Below, one piece after another: positions 63,211-64,000 of a stretch of 64,000 bases of DNA (positions are counted from its first letter, which is position 1; each line of letters starts with the position of its first letter). Under the pieces are notes generated by a model. It ran no database searches. It was given only the letters and a program-made list of their open reading frames with translations, and was not told the origin of the DNA. This stretch comes from Pyrrhosoma nymphula (taxonomy: Eukaryota > Arthropoda > Insecta > Odonata > Coenagrionidae), in assembly GCA_963573305.1 (NCBI GenBank), contig OY754332.1, forward strand, positions 139,059,977-139,123,976, in the 5' to 3' direction. A program made the position numbers and the translations under genes.

Positions 63211-63332
63211 AGAAGTGCGATATTCCACAGGAGAAAAATCATTCGCCTTGACCGGGATTCGAACCTGGATCCCTCAATTTCGCGCCGAGTGCTTTAACCA
63301 GTTGCTATCGAGGCGTCCTTCTCCCCTGTGGA
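63211..63332 (-). mobile_element. tRNA-derived SINE copy, minus strand (left arm of an inverted pair)
   Basis: Read on the minus strand: TCCACAGGGGAGAAGGACGC, then a tRNA-like segment with the B box GGTTCGAATCCCGG and the closing stem CAAGGCGAATG. It matches the copy at 63431-63554 nearly base for base in inverted orientation. The 63-codon frame here is a translation of the repeat. Confidence 0.8.
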
Positions 63333-63430
63333 TTATTTGGTGGCTTTATAGGAGCATGGTGGTCAGGACTACTAGACATATGTATCATTAGCAGTCCAAG
63401 TCGTTCGCTAAGCGCCTCAGTCCACGAGGA

Positions 63431-63554
63431 TCCACAGGGGAGAAGGACGCCTCGGTAGCTTAACTGGTTATAGCACTCGGCATGAAATCGAGGGATCCGG
63501 GTTCGAATCCCGGTCAAGGCGAATGATTTTTCTCCTCTGGAATATCGCACTTCT
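63431..63554 (+). mobile_element. tRNA-derived SINE copy, plus strand (right arm of an inverted pair)
   Basis: TCCACAGGGGAGAAGGACGC is followed by GCCTCGGTAGCTTAACTGGT (A-box type) and a perfect B box GGTTCGAATCC at 63501-63511. The tRNA-like part closes with TCAAGGC pairing to GCCTCGG except one or two positions. The 98-base spacer between the two copies carries no SINE sequence. Body sequence continues to about 63620. Confidence 0.82.
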
Positions 63555-63977
63555 GTGCACTTACGGGTGACTCCGTAAAGGCTTACCGTAGCTAGTCCCG
63601 GTTTCCTCAAAAATGGAAATGACAGATTGAAGCCAATTGATATAAAGATTGGTAACCATTTATACAGCAAAAATTTGGAAAACAACTATCCCAAGAGGAT
63701 GAACTATGGCGAAACAGTTTTGCCAACTCACCAATTTTAAGACCACAATATCATGAATTTTGCATAAGGGAAGCAAGCAGTGATTTTCATGCTACTTAGG
63801 TTAGCAAGTATTAGTTATTTTTAAACAACATCTGGCAGCAAACTACTAATAATTATACATTGATACTTCTTTGAGTATTTCAAATTTCATTTCACCTGAC
63901 ATCAAGTATGAAGAGTTAAACAGAAAAATAACCAAAATTTGAAAAAAAAAGTGTGATAGCAATTTAATGGTACTTAC

Positions 63978-64000
63978 ACCATAATTTCCTGGAGACGATG
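63978..64000 (-). CDS. Ssdp: Ssdp/SSBP exon, 3' end only (continues beyond the window)
   Basis: The last 23 bases of an exon read SSPGNYG and end at the donor TATGGT|GTAAGTAC. In vertebrate SSBP2/3 the segment just before GPPGGGGPPGTPIMPSP is YSSSSPGTYV, so SSPGNYG followed by GPPGSTG at 50423 matches both order and phase (0). The rest of the exon, and the N-terminal LUFS/LisH domain that binds LDB1/Chip, must lie to the right of the window. Confidence 0.8.

Noticed and set aside
63440..63530. Functional tRNA gene
   Set aside because: A and B boxes are good, but the acceptor stem has mismatches, a SINE body follows, and a second copy lies inverted nearby.
63305..63685. 126-codon minus-strand frame
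   Set aside because: Its central part (SFALTGIRTRIPRF...) is the translated tRNA-like SINE; the same peptide appears in the inverted copy.
5181..64000. CRISPR array, operons or bacterial genes
   Set aside because: Introns, AT-rich non-coding DNA and eukaryotic transposons throughout; the repeats found are MITEs, tandem units and hairpins without regular spacers.

Overview
This window is nuclear DNA from an arthropod, most likely an insect. It is AT-rich, has almost no long open reading frames, and has GT-AG introns of 1 to 14 kb. It is littered with decayed transposons. I could not determine the order or species.

One host gene is clearly supported. The minus strand carries the 3' half of an Ssdp/SSBP gene (single-stranded DNA-binding protein of the LDB1/Chip adaptor complex). 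I assembled it from six small exons: 63978-64000 (partial), 50363-50423, 41310-41375 (a likely cassette exon), 40196-40256 extended to 40186, 26009-26212 and 24797-24901, which ends in a stop. The splice phases agree all the way through, whether the 66-nt cassette is kept or skipped. The exons encode the low-complexity Gly/Pro/Met tail of the protein; the N-terminal LUFS/LisH part lies beyond the right edge.

Layout. 1-15 kb is a transposon-rich flank: a broken copy of an uncharacterised multicopy arthropod gene (1-2349), two decayed LINEs (7.6-9.1 kb and 12.2-13.1 kb) and a tRNA-derived repeat. About 15.7-24.5 kb is AT-rich DNA with no transposon that I could recognise, directly downstream of the Ssdp stop, so it may hold the 3' UTR. 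24.8-64 kb is the Ssdp tail, with large introns that hold a frameshifted piggyBac, several hAT-like MITEs with target-site duplications, two LINE fragments, tRNA-derived SINEs and nested insertions.

The most unusual signal is a recurring structure. Six long, nearly perfect hairpins (at 35.1, 42.1, 47.0, 61.7, 62.0 and 62.3 kb) are each bracketed by short direct repeats of about 10-13 bp. Three of them lie within 660 bp. They look like insertions with variable-length target duplications, yet they have little sequence in common. A second signal is a pair of TA-flanked elements (36.8-37.2 kb and 47.8-49.7 kb). They share a terminal motif (CCC, three variable bases, then TGAAAATTT-like) and are filled with palindromic short repeats.
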